The notes beneath the pieces were generated by a model. The model searched no databases and was not told where the DNA came from. It worked only from the letters and a program-made list of their open reading frames with translations. Shown piece by piece: positions 5,095-5,692 of a stretch of 5,692 bases of DNA (positions are counted from its first letter, which is position 1; every line of letters begins with the position of its first letter). The position numbers were made by a program, and so were the translations under genes. The stretch is from an uncultured Sutterella sp. (GTDB taxonomy: Bacteria; Pseudomonadota; Gammaproteobacteria; Burkholderiales; Burkholderiaceae_F), in NCBI GenBank assembly GCA_905192805.1, contig CAJJMF010000162.1:1-5692 (forward strand), in the 5' to 3' direction.

Positions 5095-5692
5095 TTAATG
5101 CCCGTCGACACTGTTGACGAGATTCATACGCATGATGGCACGGTGTTTGGATCCGTCCAAACGTTCCAAGTCAAAGCAATCCCCATCCACCGTCGGAAAG
5201 GCGTTCACATACGCTTCTAAGCGAGCGATCTCGTCAACGCTCAACTCTGTCGACAAGAGTTGCTTTAACGCCTCCACATGGCGCGAATTACGCGTTCCCA
5301 CAATGGCGGCCGCCACCTGCGGACGGCTCAACGTAAAGAGTGTCGCCACCGTGGCAATACCCACACCATGCGCATCCCCAATCGACTGCATCAGGGCTAA
5401 GAGCCCCTGGAAGGCTTCCCAACGAAGCGAGTCTTCGATGACGAGCGCGTACTTCACGAGCGAGCGATTTTCTAACGTTTCGACCCGAGGGGCACGGGCG
5501 CCGAGCCATTTTTCCGATAAAAAGCCTCCGGCCACACTGCCGTAGCACAGGAGTTTCACGCCGTAGTGCTTAGCGAGTGCTTCAAGACGCATCGCGGGGC
5601 GACGGTCAAGGAGCGAATACTGACATTGGTTCGAGACGACTGGAATCCCCGCTTTGAGGAGCGTTTCCAACGCATTGGCATTCATGTTGGTC
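5095..5692 (-). CDS. Aldo/keto reductase, C-terminal part (5' end outside the window)
   Basis: This is an NAD(P)H-dependent oxidoreductase of the aldo/keto reductase (TIM-barrel) superfamily, reducing carbonyls to alcohols; the substrate is unknown. About 198 residues are visible. The reading frame is open through the right edge: the codons before the Met at 5683-5685 read T-N, giving TNMNANALE, the usual strand-and-helix after the mid barrel, so that Met is internal. VVSNQCQYSLLDRRP is characteristic of the DRRP-containing branch, LLCYGSVAGGFLSEKWLG is the following barrel strand with cofactor contacts, and AAAIVGTRNSRHVEAL near the C-terminus is the typical 2'-phosphate/adenine-binding segment. 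The catalytic Asp-Tyr-Lys-His tetrad would lie upstream of the window edge and cannot be checked. The gene lies on the same strand as the ThiF-like gene, 171 bases upstream of it. Confidence 0.88.
   Translation of the reverse strand, partial: TNMNANALETLLKAGIPVVSNQCQYSLLDRRPAMRLEALAKHYGVKLLCYGSVAGGFLSEKWLGARAPRVETLENRSLVKYALVIEDSLRWEAFQGLLALMQSIGDAHGVGIATVATLFTLSRPQVAAAIVGTRNSRHVEALKQLLSTELSVDEIARLEAYVNAFPTVDGDCFDLERLDGSKHRAIMRMNLVNSVDGH

Overview
The window is an ordinary chromosomal segment of a proteobacterium, with six recognisable genes, compact spacing and rho-independent terminators between them. The long two-lobed QueF, a 91-residue HU close to the beta/gamma-proteobacterial form, and the moderate GC content suggest Burkholderiales, possibly a gut Sutterellaceae-like organism. 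That placement is an inference from the look of the proteins, not a tested assignment.

Layout: positions 1-525 are AT-rich and hold no convincing gene, but carry many small dyad symmetries and a likely promoter for the HU gene. HU (526-801, +) ends at a strong terminator (860-889). A converging PLP-dependent threonine aldolase (958-1983, -) ends at its own terminator (905-937). A 286-bp divergent intergenic region with several hairpins separates it from a pyridoxal/pyridoxamine kinase (2270-3139, +). That kinase gene is closed by a terminator at 3174-3211. After a second hairpin comes queF (3302-4135, +), closed by a terminator at 4140-4179. On the minus strand, converging on queF, lie an E1-like ThiF/MoeB/HesA adenylyltransferase (4198-4923) and, upstream of it, the C-terminal part of an aldo/keto reductase (5095 to the right edge).

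Functional links: the pyridoxal kinase makes PLP, the cofactor of the threonine aldolase transcribed away from it, so shared control of B6 salvage and threonine/glycine metabolism is plausible. QueF makes preQ1 for tRNA queuosine. The ThiF-like protein keeps the adenylation residues but has lost every cysteine of the usual zinc site and the usual catalytic cysteine; its partner protein is not in the window.

I see no mobile element, CRISPR array, tRNA, rRNA or defence system. The best leads are the cysteine-less ThiF homologue and the alternative RNA or DNA folds in the leaders at 344-478 and 2153-2227.
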